The notes under the pieces: generated by a model
Told to the model about the DNA's origin: nothing
What the model saw: only the letters and a program-made list of their open reading frames with translations
Database searches by the model: none
NCBI GenBank assembly: GCA_035772405.1
Contig: JAYKKM010000498.1
Span: 186,001 to 250,000, forward strand
Length of the DNA: 64,000 nt
Source of the DNA: Chrysogorgia sp. JL179-B06
Lineage: Eukaryota; Cnidaria; Anthozoa; Scleralcyonacea; Chrysogorgiidae
Direction of reading: 5' to 3'
Part shown: positions 1-8,429 of the stretch, piece by piece
Layout: every line of letters begins with the position of its first letter
Position numbering within the stretch: the stretch's first letter is position 1
Position numbers and translations under genes: made by a program

Positions 1-157
1 CACATAGTTCAACTATTCTACTATAGATAAGTCGTGAGTAATTCTGTTTACAAGGATAACAATAATGATGGTTTACAAAACATTCTTTACATCTGTAATG
101 CATGAAAAAATGATAGAAAGAATTCACTTCACAACAACAGAAACTGCAATAGACCAT
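1..157 (-). CDS. Cys/His-rich zinc-binding protein, C-terminus outside window
   Basis: An open frame starts at ATG 157 and runs off the left edge without a stop. The 52 visible residues hold nine cysteines and several histidines, beginning MVYCSFCCCEVNSF and then C-K-E-C and H-H-Y-C-Y-P-C. This treble-clef-like zinc-binding pattern resembles the Cys pairs in the N-terminal part of the E1 polymerase. It is divergent from the next gene (274 onward). Function is unknown. Confidence 0.5.
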   Translation of the reverse strand, partial: MVYCSFCCCEVNSFYHFFMHYRCKECFVNHHYCYPCKQNYSRLIYSRIVELC

Positions 158-273
158 CTTGACAATATTTTTTGAACGTTTTGTGAAAATTTTATAGTTT
201 GACAACCTACTTTTATAGATTTTTTGCAAAACTATATAAACAGGGTATCAATTTTTTCTATTATTTTTCAAAC

Positions 274-642
274 ATGTGGTTGCGTTCAATGATTGATTTT
301 GGAGACTGTGACTCTCATGCTTATCTTACATTTTATTATCATGCACAACCCATACAATTAGTAAATTATGAACCTGTGATTCCCTCGTTGTTAAGATATG
401 GATATTATTTATATCTGAAAGATTGGCAAGGACCTCGATATTTCAAATTGATGATAGTAGACGCGTTTGGAGCTCCGGAGGAAAATTTACAGAACCTCTT
501 ATTATCATTGAAGGGAAAATATATAAATATTGATAATGATAATGTAAAATTAGCAAAAACTCAAACACCTATATTAAATATTAAACCCTACAATTTCATT
601 AACCATAGGGGTAGAGGGAAACAAATATATTTATCTTTGTAA
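274..642 (+). CDS. Arm-family protein with C-terminal LxGK module
   Basis: A 122-aa protein with no recognised family. The second half reads Y-F-K-L-M-I-V, then a spacer, then L-K-G-K-Y-I-N-I. That is the same order of a beta-strand-like stretch followed by L-x-G-K-x-(V/I) seen in the 2260, 24834, 25094 and 25750 genes, so I place it in the E1 arm family. The start is the first ATG; an upstream TTG in frame (199) is less likely. An AATAAA follows the stop within 15 bp. Function is unknown. Confidence 0.55.
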   Translation: MWLRSMIDFGDCDSHAYLTFYYHAQPIQLVNYEPVIPSLLRYGYYLYLKDWQGPRYFKLMIVDAFGAPEENLQNLLLSLKGKYINIDNDNVKLAKTQTPILNIKPYNFINHRGRGKQIYLSL

Positions 643-734
643 TGTTTTTAAAATAAAAAAACTTTTGAAAGTTAAACAGAATATCGAGTTTTTATTTTTG
701 TGTAAAAATTTTATTACAAGAAAAATAAATATGT

Positions 735-1076
735 TTACAAATTAATTTGTTGTGGAATTATTGAGTTACCATTTATTAGTTTAATTGTTTTATACACGAG
801 ATGATCACTATTAGTTTCAAGAATTGTTTTTAGGGTTATTCCCCTCTCTTCTCCCTGTATAATAATTTTCAGAGTTAGTTCGTAGACTTGAGGTGGAGAA
901 CAAAATGGGGGATTACATTCTTTACATAGTATAGCAGGTTTACAATCCTCTACCAAATATGTATAGTTAGGAAAATGTTTTTGAAGAAAATGACATGAAT
1001 AATAACGAGGAGTATAGTCATAATATGCTACACCCCTATAATTGATACAGGTCACGAGATCTTGTTCTTGATTCAT
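735..1076 (-). CDS. Arm-family protein, Y-x-V-x-x-C type
   Basis: 113 aa. The middle reads Y-T-Y-L-V-E-D-C-K-P-A-I-L-C, closely matching F-T-Y-V-V-K-K-C-Q-P-T-V-L-C in the next gene (1156-1584) and Q-I-F-I-V-R-K-C-E-Q in 2958-3212. It then has a strand-rich stretch (V-Y-E-L-T-L-K-I-I-I). The three minus-strand genes are clearly paralogues. A TATA-like box lies about 35 bp upstream at 1111-1120. No database family is recognised; a secreted or cytoplasmic accessory role is possible but not shown. Confidence 0.6.
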   Translation of the reverse strand: MNQEQDLVTCINYRGVAYYDYTPRYYSCHFLQKHFPNYTYLVEDCKPAILCKECNPPFCSPPQVYELTLKIIIQGEERGITLKTILETNSDHLVYKTIKLINGNSIIPQQINL

Positions 1077-1110
1077 TTTGTTATCAATATGATTAAATCA
1101 AATATGTAAT

Positions 1111-1120
1111 CTTATATATA
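1111..1120 (-). promoter_or_regulatory. TATA-like box of the 735-1076 gene
   Basis: Reads TATATATAAG on the minus strand, about 35 bp upstream of the start codon. Similar boxes precede most E1 arm genes but not the core genes. Confidence 0.45.
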
Positions 1121-1155
1121 AATAAAAAACACGAATTTTTTTTAAAAAAAAGTTT

Positions 1156-1584
1156 TTATTGAGTATATGCTACAGCTTTCATGAAATTATTAGAATCTTT
1201 TATTAGTTTAATTTCTTTTTGTAAAAGATCAGAAGCATCATAGTCAACAATTGTTGTTATGTTTTCACCCAGACATGAACAATTCCATTCATCATTATCA
1301 TATTCATGTTTCTTTTTAACTGCCAGAGCTAGGTAATATGTTTGAGGCGTTGAAGGTATATCTTCATACGGTTTATCTTTATTACATTCACATAATACCG
1401 TAGGTTGACATTTCTTTACAACATAGGTAAAGTGGTGTAATTCTTTGGCTAGAAAACGACTTGGATAATAGTTACTTGCATCTTCAATTTTGTAGGGGTT
1501 AAAGTCATCAGCAATTATTCTTTGATAACTTCTACCGGTATGTTCATCACAATCACGATACTGTACATGTGAATTCGACATCAT
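1156..1584 (-). CDS. Arm-family protein, Y-x-V-x-x-C type, paralogue of 735-1076
   Basis: 142 aa. Shared blocks with the neighbouring minus-strand gene: S-R-F-L-A-K-E-L-H-H-F-T-Y-V-V-K-K-C then L-C-E-C, followed by Y-Y-L-A-L-A-V and L-x-E-N-I. The C-terminal half has a lysine-rich strand-like region and ends L-L-Q-K-E-I-K-L-I, parallel to V-Y-K-T-I-K-L-I in 735-1076, which confirms the paralogy. ATGATG allows two start positions. The upstream TTATATATAAA near 1617-1627 could be the TATA box. Function is unknown. Confidence 0.6.
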   Translation of the reverse strand: MMSNSHVQYRDCDEHTGRSYQRIIADDFNPYKIEDASNYYPSRFLAKELHHFTYVVKKCQPTVLCECNKDKPYEDIPSTPQTYYLALAVKKKHEYDNDEWNCSCLGENITTIVDYDASDLLQKEIKLIKDSNNFMKAVAYTQ

Positions 1585-1753
1585 TCACAAATAACGTGCC
1601 ACATGGGGGTAACGCGTTTATATATAATTTTTTATAAAAAAAAATATATAAAAAGAAAAATTAAAATTAAAAAAGACAGATATTCTAAAATAAAAAAGAA
1701 CATTTAGTAGGGTATAAATAAAAATGTAATAAAATGGTTTTTACAAAAATATC

Positions 1754-1930
1754 ATGGAAACCGTGGATGCACGATATAATAGATTATTCTATTCAAAATA
1801 TCCCTGTGGACAATGTCTTAATGGAAATATGTGTGGGGAAGTGTGTGCGAATTATATATCGCGGAAAGATCAAAAAAAAAAACGTTGTTGTAGATTAAAG
1901 AGATGGTTGTTAAAGAAGATATGGTGTTAA
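1754..1930 (+). CDS. Small Cys-rich basic protein, paralogue of 2018-2227
   Basis: 58 aa, beginning METVDARYNRLFYSKYPCGQ. The segment R-Y-N-R-L-F-Y-S-K-Y-P-C-G-Q-C aligns with R-F-E-R-L-Y-Y-N-K-H-P-C-G-R-C in the next plus-strand gene, so the two are tandem paralogues. Seven cysteines suggest one zinc knuckle. The C-terminal third is Lys/Arg-rich (C-C-R-L-K-R-W-L-L-K-K). An 11-A run inside the gene is a likely indel site but is in frame here. Function is unknown. Confidence 0.5.
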   Translation: METVDARYNRLFYSKYPCGQCLNGNMCGEVCANYISRKDQKKKRCCRLKRWLLKKIWC

Positions 1931-2017
1931 AAGATTTAAAGAAGAAAATCCCATAAAAAAAAAGAAACAGTATAAATAAGAGTAATAAAAAATAATTGTT
2001 TATATATTTGTTAGACA

Positions 2018-2227
2018 ATGGAACGTAAAGAAACAGCAGATGAACGATTTGAAAGATTATATTATAACAAACATCCTTGTGGAAGATGTATTAACAAACA
2101 CCCGTGTCCGATTCATCCAGATGAATTAAAACTTTCAAGACTAAACAGTTTTAAACGTCGGGTGTTAAACAAGTTAAATATACGGTGGAAATATACAGTG
2201 AATGTTTCTGTGGAAATAGACGAATAG
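2018..2227 (+). CDS. Small Cys-rich basic protein
   Basis: 69 aa: MERKETADERFERLYY, then N-K-H-P-C-G-R-C-I-N-K-H-P-C-P-I-H, a compact C-x2-C / C-x2-H zinc-knuckle-like pattern, then a basic tail (K-R-R-V-L-N-K-L-N-I-R-W-K). Paralogous to 1754-1930. It ends 33 bp before the next gene on the same strand. Function unknown; nucleic-acid binding is plausible from the charge and Cys/His pattern. Confidence 0.55.
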   Translation: MERKETADERFERLYYNKHPCGRCINKHPCPIHPDELKLSRLNSFKRRVLNKLNIRWKYTVNVSVEIDE

Positions 2228-2259
2228 AAGAAAAGACGCTTTTTTTAAAAAGATTTAAA

Positions 2260-2916
2260 ATGGCTGAGCGTGATTTTGATGAAATTCTTTATCCCGACAT
2301 TCAATATTTATTACATGCTGAATTGTTTGAGATAGAAAAAACACGCGATTCAACGTTTTATTTTTTGGAATGGAGAGAGCATCCCTATCAGTTTAGATGT
2401 GCTGATTATGATTATAAATATTTTAACATTTATGTGGAAGATAAAAATGAACAATCTATATTTCGGAAACGATATGGTGGAAAAAGATATTATAGATTTT
2501 TAATAACCGGTTTTAGCTGGACTATGTCATTTTATGATCAGTTAGTGGGAAAACATGTAGTATTTATTGATAGAGAACCGAGATTACCTACGTTAATTTC
2601 GACCCTTGATTGTTTTGAGATAAATAATATCCCATGTTATTCAAAAACGTTTTTATATGGTAAATGTAAGGATTCAAGATTTAGATTAGTAAAATATCAG
2701 TTACGTGAAAATTTCGATGGTGAAGAGCTTTATTTAGTTCTTATTAAAGATGAAAATATATTATCTATACTTAATGTGATTTATGGTAGCAGTAATGGAA
2801 ATTATATTGTAACATTAATAACTAAAATACATTTTGATAAATCTATGTTGCAACAACATGTATATTTAGATTGTTGTGGGGAATTATGTAATAATTTTAA
2901 TGAATTAAATATTTGA
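2260..2916 (+). CDS. Arm-family protein with two LxGK-type modules
   Basis: 218 aa. It appears to hold two copies of the arm module. The first (about residues 25-105) has S-T-F-Y-F-L-E-W, then Y-Y-R-F-L-I-T, then Q-L-V-G-K-H-V-V-F-I. The second (about 140-210) has S-R-F-R-L-V-K-Y, Y-I-V-T-L-I-T, then Q-Q-H-V-Y-L. L-V-G-K-H-(V/I) is nearly identical to L-V-G-K-H-I-F-F-V in the right-arm gene at 25750, linking the two arms of E1. The start is ATG 2260, after an A-rich leader. No known family. Confidence 0.6.
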   Translation: MAERDFDEILYPDIQYLLHAELFEIEKTRDSTFYFLEWREHPYQFRCADYDYKYFNIYVEDKNEQSIFRKRYGGKRYYRFLITGFSWTMSFYDQLVGKHVVFIDREPRLPTLISTLDCFEINNIPCYSKTFLYGKCKDSRFRLVKYQLRENFDGEELYLVLIKDENILSILNVIYGSSNGNYIVTLITKIHFDKSMLQQHVYLDCCGELCNNFNELNI

Positions 2917-2957
2917 AATAAAACAGTTCAAAATAAATCGAGAAAAGCGTTTTTTAT

Positions 2958-3212
2958 TTAAAAAAAAGAATTTATATACACTTCTTGATCTATGAAATTA
3001 TGTATACCACAATCTCCTTCCACATGTGTTGTTATATATTGTTTATAATTAAGCTTTTTATTTTTTACATACTCCATAACTTCCAAATTTATATTTAATC
3101 GATTCATAGGAAAGCATGGATTTAGGATTTGTTCACATTTACGTACAATAAATATTTGATTTCGACAATTTTCTTTAAGATAGTGAAGATCATACTGTTT
3201 GGGTTTTGACAT
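2958..3212 (-). CDS. Arm-family protein, Y-x-V-x-x-C type (short)
   Basis: 84 aa from ATG 3212. N-terminal part: Y-D-L-H-Y-L-K-E-N-C-R-N-Q-I-F-I-V-R-K-C-E-Q, the same layout as F-L-Q-K-H-F-P-N-Y-T-Y-L-V-E-D-C in 735-1076. The remainder is shorter and lacks a clear L-x-G-K ending. It is convergent with the 2260-2916 gene, 41 bp apart. Function unknown. Confidence 0.5.
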   Translation of the reverse strand: MSKPKQYDLHYLKENCRNQIFIVRKCEQILNPCFPMNRLNINLEVMEYVKNKKLNYKQYITTHVEGDCGIHNFIDQEVYINSFF

Positions 3213-3313
3213 ATTGCTTGCATGAGATTCAACTGAAGAATGAACCCGAAAACACAATGTTTTTTATTTTATTTAGATTAATGTTTATTTAGCTTATTGA
3301 ATTTGATAAAAGC

Positions 3314-3322
3314 TATATAAAG
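3314..3322 (+). promoter_or_regulatory. TATA box of the 389-aa gene
   Basis: TATATAAAG about 30 bp upstream of ATG 3353, a canonical RNA polymerase II core element in position and sequence. Confidence 0.55.
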
Positions 3323-3352
3323 AGTAAGAGATTTTTCAAAAATCACAGCATT

Positions 3353-4522
3353 ATGATTGAAACAATTTTAAGAGTTGTTCTTTATTTTCAATATTTTAAC
3401 CAAGGAGAAATTGGATATTTATTTTGGGTATGTCGATTATTTGATTATTATCGTGGAAAATATGTCACATGTCCCATGATGAATTGTGAAAACATTCACC
3501 CCCCTGAAGAAAGCTATATAGTCAATATGAAAAAAATTCAAGCAACCCGTGGAATGGAATCCTATTTTATTCTAGAAGATCGTTTCTCTTATATGATCCC
3601 GAATTTACAAGCAAGTCAAAGAAAATATTCCTTGAAGAGATCATGGCTTCAACAACGTACTATACTCGTTGAATCAGACACGTTATGCTGTAGTTTTTTT
3701 TCATTCCCCGATTGTTTTAACGAATTATATATTGTATTACCCCTTGAAAGCCAACACTCAGATTTATTTCAATGTTTAAAAACCAATGATAAATATCATT
3801 ATACATATTTTGTACAAAATTTAACCTTTGAAAGAAAATACATATCTTATACCCTGGGTTTTGGAAAAGAAAGTTTAGTAAGCAAATTTAAGCACATACA
3901 TAGCCAGAAAGGTGATTTTGCTCTTTTTTTAAATATTTATTTGTTAATGGTATCACCTAGTATTTTCAATTCTTATGCTTATTGTAGTACAATTAAAAAT
4001 CTTATCATGTTCACTTCATGTTTTATATTTTATTGTCGTGAACATAACCCTATAGGAAGTTTTTTCAATAGACAAAAAAAAGGTCTTTCTGAAAAAAATA
4101 TTAGATATATTTTTTGGGATTTTATACATGATATAAAAAAGGGTAAAGTATCCTTTGATAAATGTCGGTATAAAAATTGTAAGAGTAAAAGTTATTTTTT
4201 TGAGTTTGATCCTTTGAAATTAAGTATTTTAAACAAAAGTAATTATGTTTTAAATGAAAATCACACCCAAGTTAATCATTCTGTGGGTGTTAAGCAAGAT
4301 TATGGGGGATTTATAGGAGAATTTAAGTGTAAAGAGAAAATATTTGCATATGTAATAATGCTTGAGGAAGATGTAATAGAATTATTTACTATGATAAAAA
4401 AGTATATAAAAACAACATTGAATTATAATTTAGCTGCATACAATCCTATGTATGAAATGACTGAATCGAATGTGAATTGGGATAGTTTTTATAAAAGTAT
4501 TAGTGAGCAAACGTGTATGTAG
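3353..4522 (+). CDS. 389-aa unknown protein, intact copy of a duplicated E1 gene
   Basis: The opening (I-L-R-V-V-L-Y-F-Q-Y-F, then G-Y-L-F-W-V-C-R-L-F-D-Y-Y-R-G-K) matches the broken gene at 21754 (I-L-K-I-V-Y-Y-I-Q-H-F, L-L-F-A-V-C-D-L-C-D-Y-Y-Y-G-E). Later blocks also match: F-I-F-Y-C-R-E-H-N-P-I-G against F-I-F-F-C-E-N-H-N-P-I-S, and Y-K-N-C-K. The protein is aromatic- and Cys-rich with no signal peptide or obvious catalytic motif. It has its own TATA box. No known family recognised; one intact copy and one decayed copy suggest it still matters to the element. Confidence 0.65.
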   Translation: MIETILRVVLYFQYFNQGEIGYLFWVCRLFDYYRGKYVTCPMMNCENIHPPEESYIVNMKKIQATRGMESYFILEDRFSYMIPNLQASQRKYSLKRSWLQQRTILVESDTLCCSFFSFPDCFNELYIVLPLESQHSDLFQCLKTNDKYHYTYFVQNLTFERKYISYTLGFGKESLVSKFKHIHSQKGDFALFLNIYLLMVSPSIFNSYAYCSTIKNLIMFTSCFIFYCREHNPIGSFFNRQKKGLSEKNIRYIFWDFIHDIKKGKVSFDKCRYKNCKSKSYFFEFDPLKLSILNKSNYVLNENHTQVNHSVGVKQDYGGFIGEFKCKEKIFAYVIMLEEDVIELFTMIKKYIKTTLNYNLAAYNPMYEMTESNVNWDSFYKSISEQTCM

Positions 4523-4627
4523 AAAAAAAAAAAAGGAATTAAAAGACTGTATAAAATTTAAAGTGTTTGCGTATGATGTTATACGAATGGAAGAAGACGA
4601 AGAAAATGAAAAATAATTTTGGATGAG

Positions 4628-5062
4628 ATGTGGGAGATTTTGTTTTGCCCTTGGAAAAATGGAAAATGGAAAATAAGTGAATGTTGTAAAACTATTCATG
4701 AAATATCTATGGCCCATTTAACGAATGCTGGACATTACAGTCAAAACAAAAGATTTGTTGGAATTCATGAGGGGATTGATCCCCTATATATTCAACAATA
4801 TATGGAACATTTAGATGAATTTTACGTAAAAAACTATCAAAGAAAAAATATATCAGTTTTGATTTATTATATTTTTGAAACCATTCATCCTTTTTCCGAT
4901 GGAAATGGAAGAATAGGGAAAGCACTTGTTGCATTTCTAGAAAATAAAATAGAATGTAAAATAAAAACAAAAAAACAACATAGAAAGTTATGTAAAATTT
5001 TAGGAGTTATGCAGCGCAAACACAATAGTTTATTTGATATAAAACGTTGGTTATTAATATAA
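4628..5062 (+). CDS. Fic-domain protein (putative AMPylase)
   Basis: 144 aa. The Fic signature H-P-F-S-D-G-N-G-R-I-G-K sits at about residues 92-103, matching HxFx(D/E)GNGRxxR except that the last Arg is Lys. Fic proteins transfer AMP or other phosphate-containing groups from nucleotides to hydroxyl side chains; the His is catalytic and the Asp and GNGR loop bind Mg and phosphates. The short length is close to a bare Fic core, and I see no inhibitory S/TxxxE(G/N) helix. It sits between the 389-aa gene and the integrase cluster. The start at ATG 4628 is preferred over TTG 4619. Activity on host targets is inference. Confidence 0.8.
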   Translation: MWEILFCPWKNGKWKISECCKTIHEISMAHLTNAGHYSQNKRFVGIHEGIDPLYIQQYMEHLDEFYVKNYQRKNISVLIYYIFETIHPFSDGNGRIGKALVAFLENKIECKIKTKKQHRKLCKILGVMQRKHNSLFDIKRWLLI

Positions 5063-5116
5063 TAAAAAATTTTTCATTGTGATGGAATACAATTTTTTTT
5101 TTAATTGTGCGGAGGG

Positions 5117-5123
5117 TATAAAA
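5117..5123 (+). promoter_or_regulatory. TATA box of the 5176 gene
   Basis: TATAAAA about 53 bp upstream of ATG 5176, preceded by G/C bases as in metazoan core promoters. It probably drives the 5176-to-integrase run of genes. Confidence 0.5.
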
Positions 5124-5175
5124 TAAACACTGTCCCTACAGTGATTCATCATTTACCCTTCACTCGGATTCAAAG

Positions 5176-6069
5176 ATGGTGGAACTTTATGCACGACAAC
5201 AATATGATCATTTTTATAAAATGCAATCGTATACAGATTTGTCTGCAAAAATAATTGCACAAAAAAAAATCAACGGTAATGCTATTCTCGCAAAAGTATA
5301 TCCGACAAATAAAAGATGTGACAAGTACACATACAATAGCGCTGTTGAAGTGAAAAATGATCATATTCCCCCATTGTTGAATGTTCTTAATAAGATTAGC
5401 ATTCAAGAGAAATCGACGCAGATATTTTTTGAAGTGGTAAGATTTGAAAATTGGAAAAAGCAAACATGCCGTTTGGTTGTTCGTACAGATGCGTGGGGTG
5501 GTTTGGAAATTTGTTATCAGCATCAAGATAACGAATTAGCCGATGCAATGGTATTTGACGATGATCCAACACCAACAACCAGCAACAACAACAACAACGC
5601 AACGCCAAGTGAAATCGTATGGTCTGATGATTGGGGTAGTTTTCATATAAAAAAGAAAGATTCCTTGGATGAATATATTATTGCCCTAAGAAAGTATAAT
5701 CATGCAACAGGTCATAAATCCCAACCTACCCTCGTCAAAAAACGAGTATTGAAGAAAAAGAAACCCACACTCAATTTTGACGACGACGTCGACGATGACG
5801 ACGACAACGAAAAGATTAAGAAAATAAAAGTAGAAAGTGATGATGATGAGGTTTGTCACCGTTTAAGTCCATCAGTAATTTCAGAAATTTTTTATTATCG
5901 TTTTAGATGTTGTAAAAATATACAAGATACATTATGTTTGTACGGTGATACTATAAATAAAGAGTTAGCATGTAAAAATATAAAAGTTGATTTTATGGGG
6001 ATATTACGCGACAAAGAACTCGTTGATGAACTTGAAGAATATTATATTAATTTTATTTCTTTATTATAG
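5176..6069 (+). CDS. 297-aa unknown protein upstream of integrase
   Basis: The N-terminal 130 residues look globular (V-Y-P-T-N-K-R-C-D-K-Y and T-C-R-L-V-V-R-T-D-A-W-G-G-L-E-I). A low-complexity linker follows (T-P-T-T-S then five Asn), then a Lys-rich and Asp-rich stretch (F-D-D-D-V-D-D-D-D-D-N-E-K-I-K-K-I-K-V) and a helical C-terminus with a Cys pair (R-C-C-K-N-I). The stop is 2 bp before the integrase start, so the two are probably co-expressed. The acidic/basic patches suggest a nuclear or DNA-associated role, but no family is recognised. Confidence 0.6.
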   Translation: MVELYARQQYDHFYKMQSYTDLSAKIIAQKKINGNAILAKVYPTNKRCDKYTYNSAVEVKNDHIPPLLNVLNKISIQEKSTQIFFEVVRFENWKKQTCRLVVRTDAWGGLEICYQHQDNELADAMVFDDDPTPTTSNNNNNATPSEIVWSDDWGSFHIKKKDSLDEYIIALRKYNHATGHKSQPTLVKKRVLKKKKPTLNFDDDVDDDDDNEKIKKIKVESDDDEVCHRLSPSVISEIFYYRFRCCKNIQDTLCLYGDTINKELACKNIKVDFMGILRDKELVDELEEYYINFISLL

Positions 6070-6071
6070 AA

Positions 6072-7001
6072 ATGAGTAAAAAGAAAAAAACTAAATTTTC
6101 TGCTGACTTTATTGAAAAAGCTTCAAGATTATTAAAAGGAGAGACATTAACTGATGAGGATTATTCTAATTATAGATTACATAGTAGTAGTAAAAAAAAA
6201 TATAGACGATTGAAATATGCTGTTAATAAAAATAATGAACAATGGGAAATTGATTTAGCTGAAAATAAAGATTTAGCCCGATATAATAATCAATATCGTT
6301 ATTGGTTGGTGTGTATTGATATTTTTTCAAGATTTTGCTGGGTGAAATTAATAAAAAAGAAAACGTCTAATAATGTTAAAAATAAATTTGAAAGTATTCT
6401 TATTGAAGAAGGAATAGCCCCTCTTAAAATTCAAAGTGATGAAGGAACAGAATTTCAAGATATACGTACGAAATTAAGTAAAAAATATAATTTTGAAGTA
6501 TTTCATACGTATAATAGAGAAATAAAAGCATCCCATGTGGAACATGTAATTGGAACTTTAAAAACAATGGTTCGTCGTGTTTTAACAATGACTGGAGAAT
6601 TTGACTATATTCAGTATTTACCCCTTATTGTTAATCGTTATAATAATTCCCCACATAAAGCATTAGCTGGTGCAACACCTTTTGAAATTTATCGCGAAGA
6701 AAAAAAAGGAAAAATACGTAAAGTAAAAAATAAAATGGTACGTGATCATTTAAATTATCCTATTCCCACTCAAGATCTGATACGAGAAGGTACGCGTGTA
6801 CGTATTGCGAGAGTAAAAAATAATATTTTTGAAAAAAGCAGTCTTCGACGATGGACAAATGAGATATTTTTTATTAAAAAAGTATTTATCACTGATCCCG
6901 TTACATATCAATTAGAAGACGAACAACGTGAAGAAATTAAAGGAATTTTTTATCGTGCTGAATTACAAGTTTTAAAAAAAAAAGAATTTACACATTGCTA
7001 G
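6072..7001 (+). CDS. Retroviral-type (RVE) integrase of E1
   Basis: 309 aa with an RNase-H-fold integrase core. First Asp in W-E-I-D-L-A-E-N (about residue 62), second in S-D-E-G-T-E-F (about 122), Glu in S-H-V-E-H-V-I-G-T-L-K (about 157), giving the D,D35E arrangement; N-N-S-P-H-K-A-L-A-G-A-T-P-F-E is the usual tail of RVE domains. A basic C-terminal domain follows. Polinton integrases insert the element into chromosomes with about 6-bp target duplication. No chromodomain is seen, unlike the E2 integrase. Codon use is AT-rich like its neighbours. The reading frame is intact. Confidence 0.88.
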   Translation: MSKKKKTKFSADFIEKASRLLKGETLTDEDYSNYRLHSSSKKKYRRLKYAVNKNNEQWEIDLAENKDLARYNNQYRYWLVCIDIFSRFCWVKLIKKKTSNNVKNKFESILIEEGIAPLKIQSDEGTEFQDIRTKLSKKYNFEVFHTYNREIKASHVEHVIGTLKTMVRRVLTMTGEFDYIQYLPLIVNRYNNSPHKALAGATPFEIYREEKKGKIRKVKNKMVRDHLNYPIPTQDLIREGTRVRIARVKNNIFEKSSLRRWTNEIFFIKKVFITDPVTYQLEDEQREEIKGIFYRAELQVLKKKEFTHC

Positions 7002-7050
7002 TAATTCAATATCAAGAGGACTTCAAAAGAATTTGATTAATGATTTTGAA

Positions 7051-7941
7051 ATGAAAATTGCACAACCCATTGATGCTTTGAACAATGAATGTTTTTTAGA
7101 AGTTTTACAAGTTTGTTATCCCCAAACAACTAAAAATATTGTAGGTGATGAATGTTTTTTTTCATTTATCATAACCTATAAGAATTTTATACCCGAAGAA
7201 ATTAATAATTCGGTATACGCCAACAGTGAGTTCGTTTTTACATCGGATAAATTTATTATACCCGACGGAATTTATGATTTATCTTCATTAATTATATTTT
7301 TAAATAATATCTTAGAAGGATTTGAAATTTTTTGTACCATCGGGTCAAATGGGAAAGTAATTATTAATGTTAATGTTGAGATTGAGTATTGGGTATATGA
7401 AAATGCGAGTAAAGCAGTCGATGGGTTACAGGTAAATGAATTTCGATTATCTAACAAGACTACGGTAGAAAAAAAGGGTATTCAATATGCTTCTTTTAAT
7501 CAAAAGATTAATATATTATTTTCAAAAAAATTAGCTTTTATGCTAGGCTTAAAAAATGAAAAAGGTCTTGAAATCGTACCTCTCTTGTTTGAAATAAAAA
7601 AAGATAACCCTACACCTCGAACCCTTTTTTCTAAACATTTTGATTACTTACCCGATGTATCCGACGGATTAAATAAAATGTTTATATATTGTGATGAAAT
7701 AGAACTGGGGTTAGTTGGTGATAGTTGTTCCGAATTGTTAACAACAGTACCCATTCAATGGCATCGACAAGGTGGTGGGGGGGATGGACAATTAGTTTAT
7801 TATAGTCCCCCAAAATCATTGAGAAAATTAAAAAAAGACATTATAAGAGAAATTCATATTAAAGTTAAAGATACTACAGGAAAATTAGTTCCTTTTGATT
7901 CAGGAACGCTTAGTATTGATTGTTTAATACATTCAACATAA
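7051..7941 (+). CDS. Penton-like minor capsid protein
   Basis: 296 aa. The order of motifs fits Polinton/adintovirus penton proteins: a strand-rich N-terminus, I-I-P-D-G-I-Y-D-L-S-S-L-I (about 73-85, the usual 'x-P-x-G-x-Y' region), I-N-V-N-V-E-I-E-Y-W, then F-S-K-K-L-A-F-M-L-G-L-K (about 162-173). Pentons form the capsid vertices with a single jelly-roll fold. The start ATG 7051 is chosen over the upstream TTG at 7033. The stop overlaps the next start as TAATG. It lies in the capsid gene cluster with the MCP, as in related elements. Confidence 0.75.
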   Translation: MKIAQPIDALNNECFLEVLQVCYPQTTKNIVGDECFFSFIITYKNFIPEEINNSVYANSEFVFTSDKFIIPDGIYDLSSLIIFLNNILEGFEIFCTIGSNGKVIINVNVEIEYWVYENASKAVDGLQVNEFRLSNKTTVEKKGIQYASFNQKINILFSKKLAFMLGLKNEKGLEIVPLLFEIKKDNPTPRTLFSKHFDYLPDVSDGLNKMFIYCDEIELGLVGDSCSELLTTVPIQWHRQGGGGDGQLVYYSPPKSLRKLKKDIIREIHIKVKDTTGKLVPFDSGTLSIDCLIHST

Positions 7942-8429
7942 TGCTTTTGATTGTTCTTGAAGAAAAAAATGGGGAAATGATAATTAAAGAATATAAAATA
8001 TTTTATCCTTTTTCTCTTTACGTGTTAGTAAATAGTGGGAAAATTTTTTTATGGAATTTAAATTCGATTGAATATAAAAATATCAAAAATTCATTTCGAA
8101 TTACGTGTGCAAACAAAATGGATTTCAGTGCAATAACACAATCAAAAAAAATAAATAATGGAACGATTTCAGTTTCTTCATCTACTATTATTTCCAATGC
8201 AACACAACGTTTTATATATACTATAAAAGAATTATTTTATATTGACGAAAAAAATCCTTATACATCATTAAATGATGAAAAAAAAAAATTCTCCTATTTT
8301 TTATTTATGAGTGATAAAGAGGCTAAACAATCACTACAGTTCTTTATTAACTATGAGAATAACGTACCGTTAAAAGGTGAAGAAATTAAGATATATATAA
8401 ATTTATTTGAAGAAAAAAATAATGACTGA
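7941..8429 (+). CDS. 162-aa unknown capsid-cluster protein
   Basis: The start codon overlaps the penton stop (TAATG), implying tight coupling. The protein is strand-rich with S-S-S-T-I-I-S-N-A-T in the middle and F-S-Y-F-L-F-M-S and I-K-I-Y-I-N-L-F at the end. No membrane segment or known motif is seen. Its position between penton and MCP suggests a structural or assembly role, which is inference. It overlaps the next gene by 8 bp. Confidence 0.6.
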   Translation: MLLIVLEEKNGEMIIKEYKIFYPFSLYVLVNSGKIFLWNLNSIEYKNIKNSFRITCANKMDFSAITQSKKINNGTISVSSSTIISNATQRFIYTIKELFYIDEKNPYTSLNDEKKKFSYFLFMSDKEAKQSLQFFINYENNVPLKGEEIKIYINLFEEKNND

